This document shows, in pieces, positions 52,936 to 60,906 of a stretch of 64,000 bases of DNA; the first letter of the stretch is position 1, and the number at the start of each line of letters is the position of its first letter. Position numbers and translations under genes: made by a program. The stretch covers positions 2,108,001 to 2,172,000 of the forward strand of contig NC_014393.1 of the NCBI RefSeq assembly GCF_000145275.1, in the 5' to 3' direction. Below the pieces are notes generated by a model. It made no database searches, was not told where the DNA came from, and worked only from the letters and a program-made list of their open reading frames with translations. The DNA comes from Clostridium cellulovorans 743B (lineage in GTDB: Bacteria; Bacillota; Clostridia; Clostridiales; Clostridiaceae).

Positions 52936-52961
52936 AAACGCAACTTTAGAGTTGCGTTTTT
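52936..52961 (+). terminator. rimP leader hairpin 2 (attenuator candidate)
   Basis: AAACGCAACT and AGTTGCGTTT form a perfect 10-bp stem with a TTAG loop, ending in TTTTTG. It lies between the promoter and the rimP start, so it would stop transcription inside the leader unless read through. Confidence 0.7.
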
Positions 52962-53019
52962 GCTTAATTATCAATATTTATGTATAATTTGCAAATCATA
53001 TATAAAAGGAGGCTTGATT

Positions 53020-53481
53020 ATGGATAAAGAAAAATTATTAATTGAAATCGAAAGTCGTATGGGGTCTGTTATAAAAGATTTGGGTTATGATCTGTATCAT
53101 ATAGAATATGTGGTTGAAGGTGGAGAAAATTTCTTAAGATTTTACATAGAAAATGAAGCTGGGATAGGCTTGAATGATTGTGAAAAAGTTAGCAGAGCTA
53201 TAAGTGATATTATCGATGTAGAAGATCCAATTGATGAAAATTATTATTTAGAAGTTTCATCACCAGGTGTTTTTAGAACTCTTTTTAAAGATGAGCATTT
53301 TAAAAGATATATTGGAGAAGAAGTTACTGTAAAACTGAAGTCCTTACTAAATGGCAGAAAGAAATTTGATGCTGTTTTAGATAATATAGATGATGAAAAT
53401 ATTTATGTAAAGGCTAATAACGAAGTAATTACTGTACCAAAGAAAATATTAAAGCAAGTTACGCTTAATGGGGAGATATAA
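53020..53481 (+). CDS. rimP: ribosome maturation factor RimP
   Basis: RimP assists assembly of the 30S subunit. The 153-residue protein starts MDKEKLLIEIESRMGSVIKD and has an N-terminal domain with YDLYHIEYV and LRFYIENEAGIGLNDCEKVS, the DYYLEVSSPG-like NYYLEVSSPGVFR and a C-terminal SH3-like domain. The frame is open to 52960, but AAAGGAGG points to 53020. It opens the conserved rimP-nusA-rnpM-ylxQ-infB-rbfA operon behind a promoter and two leader hairpins. Confidence 0.96.
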   Translation: MDKEKLLIEIESRMGSVIKDLGYDLYHIEYVVEGGENFLRFYIENEAGIGLNDCEKVSRAISDIIDVEDPIDENYYLEVSSPGVFRTLFKDEHFKRYIGEEVTVKLKSLLNGRKKFDAVLDNIDDENIYVKANNEVITVPKKILKQVTLNGEI

Positions 53482-53493
53482 GGAGGTTAAAAA

Positions 53494-54564
53494 ATGAATG
53501 CAGATTTTTTACTTGCATTAAAGGAGATTGTCAAAGAAAAAGGCATCAGTGAAGATCAATTGTTTGAGACCATTGAAGATGCTATGGTTGCAGCTTATAA
53601 GAAAAATTATAGCAAAGGTTCTGAAACAAACCAAAACTTTAAAGTTACTATGAATAGAGAAACTGGGGATATAAAAGTATTTTCACGTAAAGATATTGTT
53701 GAAAATGTTCTTAATCCAGTAAATGAAATAACTTTAGAAGAAGCTAAAAATTATGATCCAAGATACGAAATTGGGGAAATTGTAGATATAGAAGTTACAC
53801 CAAAAGATTTTGGTAGAGTAGCGGCTCAAGCTGCGAAGCAATTAGTTATTCAAAGGATAAAAGAAGCAGAGAGAAATCTTATATACGAAGAATTTGCTGA
53901 GAAAGAATTTGATATAATAAATGGAACTGTTATAAGAAAAGATAAGAAAAATGTACTTGTTAATATCGGCAGAATTGAAACGGTATTAAATGAATCAGAG
54001 CAAATACCAGGAGAACAGTATAACTTTAATGAAAAGTTAAAATTATATGTTGTAGAAGTAAAAAAGACGAGTAAAGGACCATCTATCGTAGTTTCAAGAA
54101 CACATCCAAACTTAGTAAAGAGATTGTTTGAAATAGAAGTTCCTGAAATATATGAAGGAATAGTTGAAATAAAGTCTATAGCAAGAGAAGCTGGCTCAAG
54201 AACTAAAATAGCAGTTTATTCAAATGATGAAGATGTAGATGCTATGGGAGCTTGCGTTGGTTCGAAAGGTTTGAGAGTTCAAAACATTGTCAATGAATTA
54301 GGAAACGAAAAAATTGATATAATAAAGTGGAACAAATTGCCAGAGGAATATATAGCTAATTCACTAAGTCCAGCTAAGACTCTTGATGTTTCTATTGATG
54401 AACAAAACAAATGTGCAAAGGTTATAGTGGATGATAACCAATTATCTTTAGCAATTGGTAAGGAAGGACAGAATGTTAGATTAGCTGCAAAGCTTACAGG
54501 TTGGAAAATAGACATTAAGAGCAAAAGCCAGCATTCTGTTGAAGCTACAACAGAAGAAGAGTAG
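53494..54564 (+). CDS. nusA: transcription termination/antitermination factor NusA
   Basis: NusA binds RNA polymerase and controls pausing, termination and antitermination. The 356-residue protein has the N-terminal polymerase-binding domain (MNADFLLALKEIVKEKGISE), an S1 domain (about 135-200), KH1 and KH2 domains (about 205-345) with GSRTKIAVYSNDEDVDAMGA, CVGSKGLRVQNIVNEL and IGKEGQNVRLAAKLTGW. It lacks the C-terminal acidic repeats of proteobacterial NusA, as is normal in Firmicutes. AAGGAGG precedes the ATG. NusA may itself act at the rimP leader hairpins, but this is inference. Confidence 0.97.
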   Translation: MNADFLLALKEIVKEKGISEDQLFETIEDAMVAAYKKNYSKGSETNQNFKVTMNRETGDIKVFSRKDIVENVLNPVNEITLEEAKNYDPRYEIGEIVDIEVTPKDFGRVAAQAAKQLVIQRIKEAERNLIYEEFAEKEFDIINGTVIRKDKKNVLVNIGRIETVLNESEQIPGEQYNFNEKLKLYVVEVKKTSKGPSIVVSRTHPNLVKRLFEIEVPEIYEGIVEIKSIAREAGSRTKIAVYSNDEDVDAMGACVGSKGLRVQNIVNELGNEKIDIIKWNKLPEEYIANSLSPAKTLDVSIDEQNKCAKVIVDDNQLSLAIGKEGQNVRLAAKLTGWKIDIKSKSQHSVEATTEEE

Positions 54565-54573
54565 GTGATTTTC

Positions 54574-54843
54574 ATGAAGGTTAAAAAGATTCCTCAAAGA
54601 ATGTGCACTGGTTGCATGGAAATGAAGCCTAAAAAAGAACTTATCAGAGTTGTTAAAAACAAAGAAGGAGAAGTATCTGTTGACCTACAGGGGAAAAAAC
54701 CTGGAAGAGGAGCTTATATATGCAGGTCAGTTGAATGCTTTGAAAAAGCATATAAAACCAAAAGGTTAGAGCGTAACCTAGAGGTTAAAATAGATGAAGT
54801 TCTTTATAATAACATAAAAGAGGAGATTCAAAGTGGTAAATAA
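54574..54843 (+). CDS. rnpM: RNase P modulator RnpM (YlxR)
   Basis: The 89-residue basic protein is the YlxR family member, described as a modulator of RNase P RNA. It has the conserved PQRMCTGCMEMKPKKELIRV start, VDLQGKKPGRGAYIC and a Cys-containing C-terminus (SVECFEKAYKTKRLERNL). A GTG at 54565 is in frame but sits directly on the nusA stop and inside the AGGTGA site; the ATG at 54574 is preferred. Its 3' end overlaps ylxQ by 11 bases. Confidence 0.92.
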   Translation: MKVKKIPQRMCTGCMEMKPKKELIRVVKNKEGEVSVDLQGKKPGRGAYICRSVECFEKAYKTKRLERNLEVKIDEVLYNNIKEEIQSGK

Positions 54844-55147
54844 ATTTTACAACTTTCTTGGGCTTGTAAAAAGATCAGGAAACCTAATAGAAGGTTATAA
54901 CCGCTGTGATGAGGCTATCAAATATAAAAAGTTACCCTTGATACTTATGTCAAAGGATGTATCTGATAATACAAAGAAAAAATTTTTAAATTATTCTTCG
55001 AAAAGCGCCATTAAAATATTAGAAGGTTTTGAAAAAGAAGACTTAGGTCGTGCTATTGGTCGAGCAGAGATCAAGATAGTAGGGATATTAGATGGAAATA
55101 TGGCAAAAAAGCTTCTGGAATTATATGGGTGTCAAGACGAAGTTTAA
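54833..55147 (+). CDS. ylxQ: L7Ae/L30e-family ribosomal-type RNA-binding protein YlxQ
   Basis: The 104-residue protein has the L7Ae-like fold: FLGLVKRSGNLIEGYNRCDE, ILMSKDVSDNTKKKFLNYSS and GRAIGRAEIKIVGILDGNMA. Such proteins bind kink-turn RNA. The role of YlxQ is not established. It starts at GTG within the end of rnpM, preceded by GAGGAG, and is followed 13 bases later by infB. Overlap on the left side indicates translational coupling. Confidence 0.88.
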   Translation: MVNKFYNFLGLVKRSGNLIEGYNRCDEAIKYKKLPLILMSKDVSDNTKKKFLNYSSKSAIKILEGFEKEDLGRAIGRAEIKIVGILDGNMAKKLLELYGCQDEV

Positions 55148-55160
55148 TGGAGGTGGATAT

Positions 55161-57254
55161 ATGTCAAAAATTAGAGTATATGAATTAGCTAAAGAATTAA
55201 ATGTCCAAAGTAAGGATCTTATATCCTTGTTAGAGGAAGAATTTGGTATTGAAGTAAAGAATCATATGAGTGTTATTGATGATGAAGACGCTGCACTTAT
55301 CAAAGAGATGCTAGAAGAACAAGCAGAAGATGCAGAAGCTAACGGCAAAAAGCAATCTATCATAGACGAATATGAAAATGATCTAAATGAAAGTGTTAAT
55401 GTTGTAGTAAAGAAAAGTAAGAATAAAGGCCGCGAGAAAGACGCAGAAGGAAAACAATTAGGATCAGAAGAAGTTATTGATGGTTCAGTTATAGAAATGG
55501 AAAATACAATAACCGTTAAAGAATTAGCTGATAAGTTAAAACAACCAGGTACAGAAGTTATTAAACAACTTATGTTTTTAGGTGTAATGGCAGCAATTAA
55601 TCAAGAAGTAGATTTTGCTACTGCAGAAAAGCTTGCTGCTAAGTTTAATACTGAAGTAGTTTTAAAAGAAGACCAACTTATTTCAGATGAAGAAGAAGCG
55701 GATATAACTGAAGAAATAGATGAGGAAGAAGAAGGCGAAAACTATATTAAGAGACCGCCGGTAGTTACTGTAATGGGGCATGTTGACCATGGTAAAACAT
55801 CTTTACTAGATGCTATCAGAAAAACAAAAGTTACTAATTCAGAAGCAGGTGGAATAACACAACATATCGGAGCTTATATGGCTAAGGTAAATAATGAATT
55901 AATCACATTCCTTGATACACCTGGACATGAAGCTTTTACTGCTATGAGAGCTAGAGGTGCTCAAATAACAGATATCGTTATCTTAGTTGTTGCTGCTGAT
56001 GATGGTATAATGCCACAAACTGCAGAAGCAATAAACCACTGTAAAGCTGCAGGTGTACCAATGATAGTGGCTATTAATAAAATGGATAAACCAGGTGCAA
56101 ATCCAGATAAGGTTAAACAAGAACTTACAGAGTATGGTCTTGTTGTAGAAGACTGGGGTGGCGATGTAATCTGTGTTCCAGTATCTGCTAAGACAGGTGA
56201 AAACTTAGATACTCTATTAGAAATGGTACTATTAACGGCAGAAATGGAAGAAGTTATAGCTGATCCATCAAGAAAAGCAAAAGGTACAGTGATTGAAGCC
56301 AAGCTAGATAAAGCAAGAGGTTCTGTTGCATCATTATTAGTTCAAAATGGTACATTAAAAGTAGGAGATTCAATTATAGTTGGTACTACTTACGGAAGAA
56401 TTAGAGCTATGTTTGATCATACTGGAAAGAAATTAAAAGAAGCTGGTCCATCAGTTCCAGTTGAAATTTTAGGTTTATCAGAAGTACCAGCAGCAGGAGA
56501 TAAGTTCTACGTAGTTAAAGATGAAAAAACTGCTAGAAATATGGCTGATTCAAGAAAAGAATCTCAAAGAAATGATTATTTATCTTCAACAAGAGTATCA
56601 TTAGAAGATTTATATAGCCAAATCCAAGAAGGTAAGGTTAAAGAGTTAGGTTTAATAGTTAAGGCTGATGTTCAAGGTTCAGTTCAAGCATTAAATCAAT
56701 CATTAGAAAAGCTTTCAACAGATAGCGTTAAGGTTAGAGTAATTCATGGTGCTGTTGGTGCAATATCAGAAGCAGATGTTACTTTAGCTAAAGCTTCAAG
56801 TGCTATTATTTTAGGATTTAATGTTCGTCCTGATAACAATGCAGTTGCAGCAGCAGATAGAGATAACGTTGATATAAAGACTTATAGAATAATTTATGAT
56901 GCAATCGACGATGTTAAAGCAGCTATGATAGGAATGCTTGAACCAGAATATAAAGAAGTAATTTTAGGTACAGCTGAAGTTAGACTTGTATATAAAATTT
57001 CAAATGTTGGAACTGTAGCAGGTTGTTATGTTACAAATGGTAAAATAGTAAGAAATGCTAGTATAAGATTAGTTAGAAATGGCATAGTAATACTTGAGTC
57101 TACTTTATCTTCATTAAAGCGTTTCAAGGATGATGCTAAGGAAGTTGCTAGTGGATATGAATGCGGACTTACTGTAGAAAAATATAATGATCTAAAAGAA
57201 GGAGATATTATTGAAGCCTTCACTATAGAAGAAATTAAACCTACTTCACTATAA
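55161..57254 (+). CDS. infB: translation initiation factor IF-2
   Basis: IF-2 is the GTPase that brings initiator tRNA to the 30S subunit. The 697-residue protein starts MSKIRVYELAKELNVQSKDL (first IF2_N domain). A second IF2_N region lies at about 115-165 (TITVKELADKLKQPGTEVIK). The G domain has GHVDHGKTSLLDAI (about 206), DTPGHEAFTAMRARG and INKMDKPGANPDK, and domains II to IV end the protein. The N-terminal linker is short compared with E. coli IF-2. The frame is open to 55092 inside ylxQ, but ATGGAGGTG and the IF2_N start fix 55161. Confidence 0.97.
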   Translation: MSKIRVYELAKELNVQSKDLISLLEEEFGIEVKNHMSVIDDEDAALIKEMLEEQAEDAEANGKKQSIIDEYENDLNESVNVVVKKSKNKGREKDAEGKQLGSEEVIDGSVIEMENTITVKELADKLKQPGTEVIKQLMFLGVMAAINQEVDFATAEKLAAKFNTEVVLKEDQLISDEEEADITEEIDEEEEGENYIKRPPVVTVMGHVDHGKTSLLDAIRKTKVTNSEAGGITQHIGAYMAKVNNELITFLDTPGHEAFTAMRARGAQITDIVILVVAADDGIMPQTAEAINHCKAAGVPMIVAINKMDKPGANPDKVKQELTEYGLVVEDWGGDVICVPVSAKTGENLDTLLEMVLLTAEMEEVIADPSRKAKGTVIEAKLDKARGSVASLLVQNGTLKVGDSIIVGTTYGRIRAMFDHTGKKLKEAGPSVPVEILGLSEVPAAGDKFYVVKDEKTARNMADSRKESQRNDYLSSTRVSLEDLYSQIQEGKVKELGLIVKADVQGSVQALNQSLEKLSTDSVKVRVIHGAVGAISEADVTLAKASSAIILGFNVRPDNNAVAAADRDNVDIKTYRIIYDAIDDVKAAMIGMLEPEYKEVILGTAEVRLVYKISNVGTVAGCYVTNGKIVRNASIRLVRNGIVILESTLSSLKRFKDDAKEVASGYECGLTVEKYNDLKEGDIIEAFTIEEIKPTSL

Positions 57255-57275
57255 TTTCAGTAAGGAGGTATTAAA

Positions 57276-57659
57276 ATGGCTAGATATAGAAGTGAAAAGA
57301 TAAACGAAGAAATGAAAAAACAAATTAGTGATGTTATACGCAATAGGGTTAGAGATCCTCGTTTAGCTCCGATGATAAGTGTTACATCTGTAGATGTAAC
57401 AAAAGATTTAAAATATGCGAAGGTATATGTTAGCATATTTGGTAGTGACACAGAAAAAGATGAGAGTCTTAAAATATTAAAAAATTCATCCGGTTTCATC
57501 AGGAGGGAAGTAGCTTCAAAAATAAACCTTCGTAGTACTCCTGAATTGCTTTTTAATCTAGATACTTCAATAGAGTATGGTATGCATATTGATAGATTAA
57601 TTCATAGCATAAAGGAGAATGAAGACAATGGTGATGAATCAGATACTGAAGAAAATTAA
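57276..57659 (+). CDS. rbfA: ribosome-binding factor A
   Basis: RbfA helps late maturation of the 30S subunit. The 127-residue KH-fold protein starts MARYRSEKINEEMKKQISDV and has RVRDPRLAPMISVTSVDVTK, YAKVYVSIFG and the typical LRSTPELLFNLDTSIEYGMH. AAGGAGG precedes the ATG. Its last 32 bases overlap the next gene in another frame, and the C-terminal tail is acidic. Confidence 0.96.
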   Translation: MARYRSEKINEEMKKQISDVIRNRVRDPRLAPMISVTSVDVTKDLKYAKVYVSIFGSDTEKDESLKILKNSSGFIRREVASKINLRSTPELLFNLDTSIEYGMHIDRLIHSIKENEDNGDESDTEEN

Positions 57660-58584
57660 AGAAAGTAAAAAGATTGCTGTATCATTTCATACATCACCTG
57701 ATGGGGATTCAATTGGATCCTCATTAGGCTTATTGTTAGGACTAAGAACTCTTGACAAAGAAGTGTACATATTATCTAAAGAACAAGCACCAGATAACTT
57801 AAAATTTCTACCTAATGCAGAAGAAGTAGGTTTCAATCCCACAATATTAGAAGGTACTGATATACTGATTGTACTAGATTGTGGTAATGTGGCAAGAATA
57901 AATAGTGATACTTCAATAGAAAATAATGATATTATAAAGATTAATATAGATCATCATGCGTCTAATGGCCTTTATGGTGACTTTAACTATGTTGATACAA
58001 ATGCTTCTGCAGTTAGTGAAATCATTTATCAAATGCTTCAGCTCTTAAGCGTAAAAATAACAAAGGAAATGGCTACATGTTTATATGTATCTTTACTTAC
58101 AGATACAAGTTCTTTCAGGCATTCAAATACTACAGCTTTAACTCATACTATTGCTGGTGATTTAATAAATGTAGGAATAAACTTTAGTCAAATACATTCT
58201 TTAGTTTTTGATAATAAATCTTTAAGTGAAACAAAGGTTCTAGCAAGGGTTTTAGAAAATATGTATTTAGTATGTGATGATAAAATTGTAGTATTAAAGG
58301 TTACTAAGGAATTACTTTCAGCTTTAGGAGCTGAGGAAAAGGATGCTTCCGATTTAATCTCTTATGGATTAAAACTTAAGGGAGTTGAAGTAGCGTTACT
58401 ACTTAAAGAATCAGACAAAGGTATTAAGATAAGTTTAAGAGCCAAAAATGACGTCGATGTAAGACATGTGGCAGAAGCTTTTGGTGGCGGTGGACACAAA
58501 AAAGCAGCAGGAGCACTAATGGAAGGAACCATTGAACGTTGTGAAAAACAAATAATTGCATTACTAGAAAAAGAGTTGAGATAA
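57628..58584 (+). CDS. nrnA: DHH-family oligoribonuclease/pAp phosphatase NrnA
   Basis: NrnA degrades short RNA and DNA oligonucleotides and pAp. The 318-residue protein has the DHH domain (AVSFHTSPDGDSIGSSLGLL, VLDCGN, INIDHHASNG with the DHH triad, and LLTDTSSFRHSNT) and a DHHA1 domain ending FGGGGHKKAAGA. ATGs at 57619 and 57628 are in frame; the AAAGGAG site is better spaced for 57628. The start lies inside rbfA, so translation is coupled. pnp, which also degrades RNA, is a few genes away. Confidence 0.93.
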   Translation: MVMNQILKKIKESKKIAVSFHTSPDGDSIGSSLGLLLGLRTLDKEVYILSKEQAPDNLKFLPNAEEVGFNPTILEGTDILIVLDCGNVARINSDTSIENNDIIKINIDHHASNGLYGDFNYVDTNASAVSEIIYQMLQLLSVKITKEMATCLYVSLLTDTSSFRHSNTTALTHTIAGDLINVGINFSQIHSLVFDNKSLSETKVLARVLENMYLVCDDKIVVLKVTKELLSALGAEEKDASDLISYGLKLKGVEVALLLKESDKGIKISLRAKNDVDVRHVAEAFGGGGHKKAAGALMEGTIERCEKQIIALLEKELR

Positions 58585-58585
58585 G

Positions 58586-59452
58586 ATGAATGGTATAATT
58601 AATGTATATAAACCACAAGGGATAACTTCTTTTGATGTTGTGAGATCAGTTAAAAAGATTACAGGTCAAAAAAAAATAGGTCATACAGGCACTTTAGACC
58701 CCTTAGCAACAGGGGTTCTTCCTATTTGTATAGGAAGAGCCACAAAGCTTGTTGATTATATTATGAATGGAAGAAAAACTTATATAGCTACCTTGAAGCT
58801 TGGTGTCGAAACAGATACCTATGATAGAGAGGGTGAGGTTCTTAAAACATTAGCTACAGAGCATTTATCAGAAGCTGAAGTTAAAGAAGCTATAAATTCA
58901 TTTATTGGAGAAATAAAGCAAGTCCCACCAATGTATTCAGCTTTAAAGGTGCAAGGAAAAAGACTTTATGAACTTGCACGTGAAGGAAAAGAAGTTGAAA
59001 GAAATGAACGAAGCATAACTATTTACGATATTAAAATTCTTGAAATTAAAGTTCCAGATATAAAGTTTGAAGTAGTTTGTTCTAAAGGAACATATATAAG
59101 AAGCTTGTGTTTTGATATTGGTGAAAAGTTAAAATGTGGTGGTGCTATGTGGGACCTAGAGAGAACCGCTTCTAGTTCTTTCAAAAAGGAAAATTCCGTA
59201 ACATTAGAAGAATTAGCCGTAAACTATGAAAATCATATTATTTCAATTGAAGAGGCAATTATGGAATTTTCTCCACTATATTATAATGAGAAAATTGGTA
59301 ACTTGCTTTTAAATGGGGTTTGCCTAAACAATCCTAATATAATTAAAAATATTGAATTTGATAAGATTTATAGAGTATATAAGGAAAAAGAACTTCTTGG
59401 TCTCGGTATGCTACAAGAAAAAGGCTTTAAAATAATTACACTGCTTAATTAG
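58586..59452 (+). CDS. truB: tRNA pseudouridine55 synthase
   Basis: TruB makes the T-loop pseudouridine at position 55 in tRNA. The 288-residue protein has the N-terminal GIINVYKPQGITSFDVV, the catalytic motif GHTGTLDPLATGVLPICIGR with the Asp, the PPMYSALKVQGKRLYELAREG region and CSKGTYIRSLCFDIGE. The C-terminal PUA-like part is short, as usual in Firmicutes. It begins one base after the nrnA stop, and ribF follows 11 bases after it. Confidence 0.96.
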   Translation: MNGIINVYKPQGITSFDVVRSVKKITGQKKIGHTGTLDPLATGVLPICIGRATKLVDYIMNGRKTYIATLKLGVETDTYDREGEVLKTLATEHLSEAEVKEAINSFIGEIKQVPPMYSALKVQGKRLYELAREGKEVERNERSITIYDIKILEIKVPDIKFEVVCSKGTYIRSLCFDIGEKLKCGGAMWDLERTASSSFKKENSVTLEELAVNYENHIISIEEAIMEFSPLYYNEKIGNLLLNGVCLNNPNIIKNIEFDKIYRVYKEKELLGLGMLQEKGFKIITLLN

Positions 59453-59463
59453 GAGTTTTAGTT

Positions 59464-60390
59464 ATGAGAATATTAAATGATAATTTTCATATTGATTTAG
59501 AAGATAGTACATATATTACCTTAGGTAGCTTTGACGGTCTTCATATGGGACATCAGCAGTTAATTAAATCAACAGTTTCTAAAGCAAGGGAAAATAATAT
59601 AAAAAGCATGGTTTATACTTTTTCAAATCATCCTTTGAGTATTTTGGCTCCAGATAAAGAACCAAAGCAACTTATGGTCAATGAAAAGAAGATTGAAATT
59701 TTAAAAAAACTAGAAGTGGACATAGTTAATTTTGCTCATTTTAATGAAGAGTATCTAAAAATCCAACCAGTTGCATTTATAGAACTTTTGGTTAAGAAAT
59801 ATAACATGAAAGGCATAGTGGTAGGATACAACAATAGATTTGGATATAAAAATCAAGGTGATGTTGAACTTTTAAAGGCCTATAGTAATGAATATGGCTA
59901 TGAAGTTATTGTTATAGATCCAGTTAAAGAGCATGATACTATTGTTAGTAGTACGAAGATAAGGGCTTTTATTACAGAAGGTGAAGTAGAGAAAGCTTCT
60001 GTGCTTCTTGGAAGACCTTATTCTTTAGAAGGTAAAGTAGTATCTGGAAAGCACTTAGGAAACACTATAGGCTTTCCAACTGCTAATATTGAGATAAATT
60101 TTAAAAGACTTCTTCCCAAAGGCGGAGTTTATTATAGTAATGTAAAAGTCGAAAATAAAATCTACAAAGGTATTACAAATATTGGATACAACCCTACGGT
60201 TCAAGGGGATAGCCTTTCAGTAGAAACTCATATTTTGGATTTTAATCAGAGTATATATGATGAATTTATAGAGGTATACTTTGTTAAAAGAATTCGTGAT
60301 GAGAAAAAATTTAAATCAATAGATGAGTTAGTTAAACAATTAAAGCAAGATAAAGCTTATGCTGAGAAGTTCAATTTTGCTGTAAAATAG
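59464..60390 (+). CDS. ribF: bifunctional riboflavin kinase / FMN adenylyltransferase
   Basis: RibF converts riboflavin to FMN and FAD. The 308-residue protein has an N-terminal nucleotidyltransferase domain (ITLGSFDGLHMGHQQLI, the HxGH-like site, then GYNNRFGYKNQGD and VSSTKIRAFI). The C-terminal flavokinase domain has LGRPYSLEGKVVSGKHLGN, IGFPTANIE, then PKGGVYYSNV and VETHILDFNQ. TAGGAG precedes the ATG. It ends the infB-truB group at a long terminator before rpsO. Confidence 0.96.
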   Translation: MRILNDNFHIDLEDSTYITLGSFDGLHMGHQQLIKSTVSKARENNIKSMVYTFSNHPLSILAPDKEPKQLMVNEKKIEILKKLEVDIVNFAHFNEEYLKIQPVAFIELLVKKYNMKGIVVGYNNRFGYKNQGDVELLKAYSNEYGYEVIVIDPVKEHDTIVSSTKIRAFITEGEVEKASVLLGRPYSLEGKVVSGKHLGNTIGFPTANIEINFKRLLPKGGVYYSNVKVENKIYKGITNIGYNPTVQGDSLSVETHILDFNQSIYDEFIEVYFVKRIRDEKKFKSIDELVKQLKQDKAYAEKFNFAVK

Positions 60391-60392
60391 AT

Positions 60393-60432
60393 AATTTAAT
60401 TGTAAATCAAAGATTTGATTTACAATTAAATT
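60393..60432 (+). terminator. terminator after ribF
   Basis: A perfect inverted repeat, AATTTAATTGTAAATCAAA (60393-60411) against 60414-60432, forms a very A+T-rich stem with a short loop. The rpsO -35 element lies in its right arm. Confidence 0.7.
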
Positions 60433-60447
60433 ATTATTTGATATAAT
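60419..60447 (+). promoter_or_regulatory. promoter of rpsO
   Basis: TTTACA, a 17-base spacer and a perfect TATAAT with TG one base upstream. Transcription would start near 60455, leaving a leader of about 70 bases. Confidence 0.75.
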
Positions 60448-60454
60448 TCTTGTG

Positions 60455-60526
60455 AACCTTATTCTATGAATATAGAGTCACCGACTTTTTCATGGAGTAT
60501 AGGGGATATTATTCGGAGGTGTAGAA
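60455..60526 (+). promoter_or_regulatory. candidate S15 autoregulatory leader
   Basis: A hairpin TCTAT-GAAT-ATAGA lies near 60464-60477. CACC (60479-60482) can pair with GGTG (60518-60521), which is part of the GGAGGTG Shine-Dalgarno sequence of rpsO. S15 is known to control its own mRNA through differing leader folds in Firmicutes and proteobacteria; the structure here is inferred by eye. Confidence 0.4.
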
Positions 60527-60790
60527 ATGGATAAATTAAGAAAAGAAGAGTTAATAAAAACATATGCGAGACATGAAGGAGACACTGGTTCACCAGAAGT
60601 TCAAATAGCTTTATTAACAGAAAGAATAAACCACTTAAATGGTCACTTAAAAGAACACAAAAAAGATCACCACTCTAGAAGAGGTCTATTAAAGATGGTT
60701 GGTCAAAGAAGAGGTCTATTAAACTACTTAATGGCTCAAGATATCGAAAGATACCGTGATATAATCGCTAAGTTAGGCCTAAGAAAGTAA
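60527..60790 (+). CDS. rpsO: 30S ribosomal protein S15
   Basis: S15 binds the 16S three-way junction early in 30S assembly. The 87-residue protein carries YARHEGDTGSPEVQIALLTE, RINHLNGHLKEHKKDHHSRR and GLLKMVGQRRGLLNYL, the full family signature; the length is standard. CGGAGGTG precedes the ATG. It has a strong promoter and a candidate leader that could be bound by S15. A strong terminator separates it from pnp. Confidence 0.97.
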   Translation: MDKLRKEELIKTYARHEGDTGSPEVQIALLTERINHLNGHLKEHKKDHHSRRGLLKMVGQRRGLLNYLMAQDIERYRDIIAKLGLRK

Positions 60791-60796
60791 TATCTT

Positions 60797-60834
60797 TAAA
60801 ATAATAGAGCGGTAAAACCGCTCTATTATTTTAA
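60797..60834 (+). terminator. terminator after rpsO
   Basis: AAAATAATAGAGCGG and CCGCTCTATTATTTT form a perfect 15-bp stem around TAAAA. Confidence 0.92.
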
Positions 60835-60906
60835 ACTAATGAAAATTACATAAAATTTTACTTTTAATAAATAATATAATGTAGGAGCCTTGAAAGGAGG
60901 TTAATT

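Noticed and set aside
55092..55160. Upstream extension of IF-2
   Set aside because: It overlaps ylxQ in another frame, and the strong ribosome binding site and family start are at 55161.
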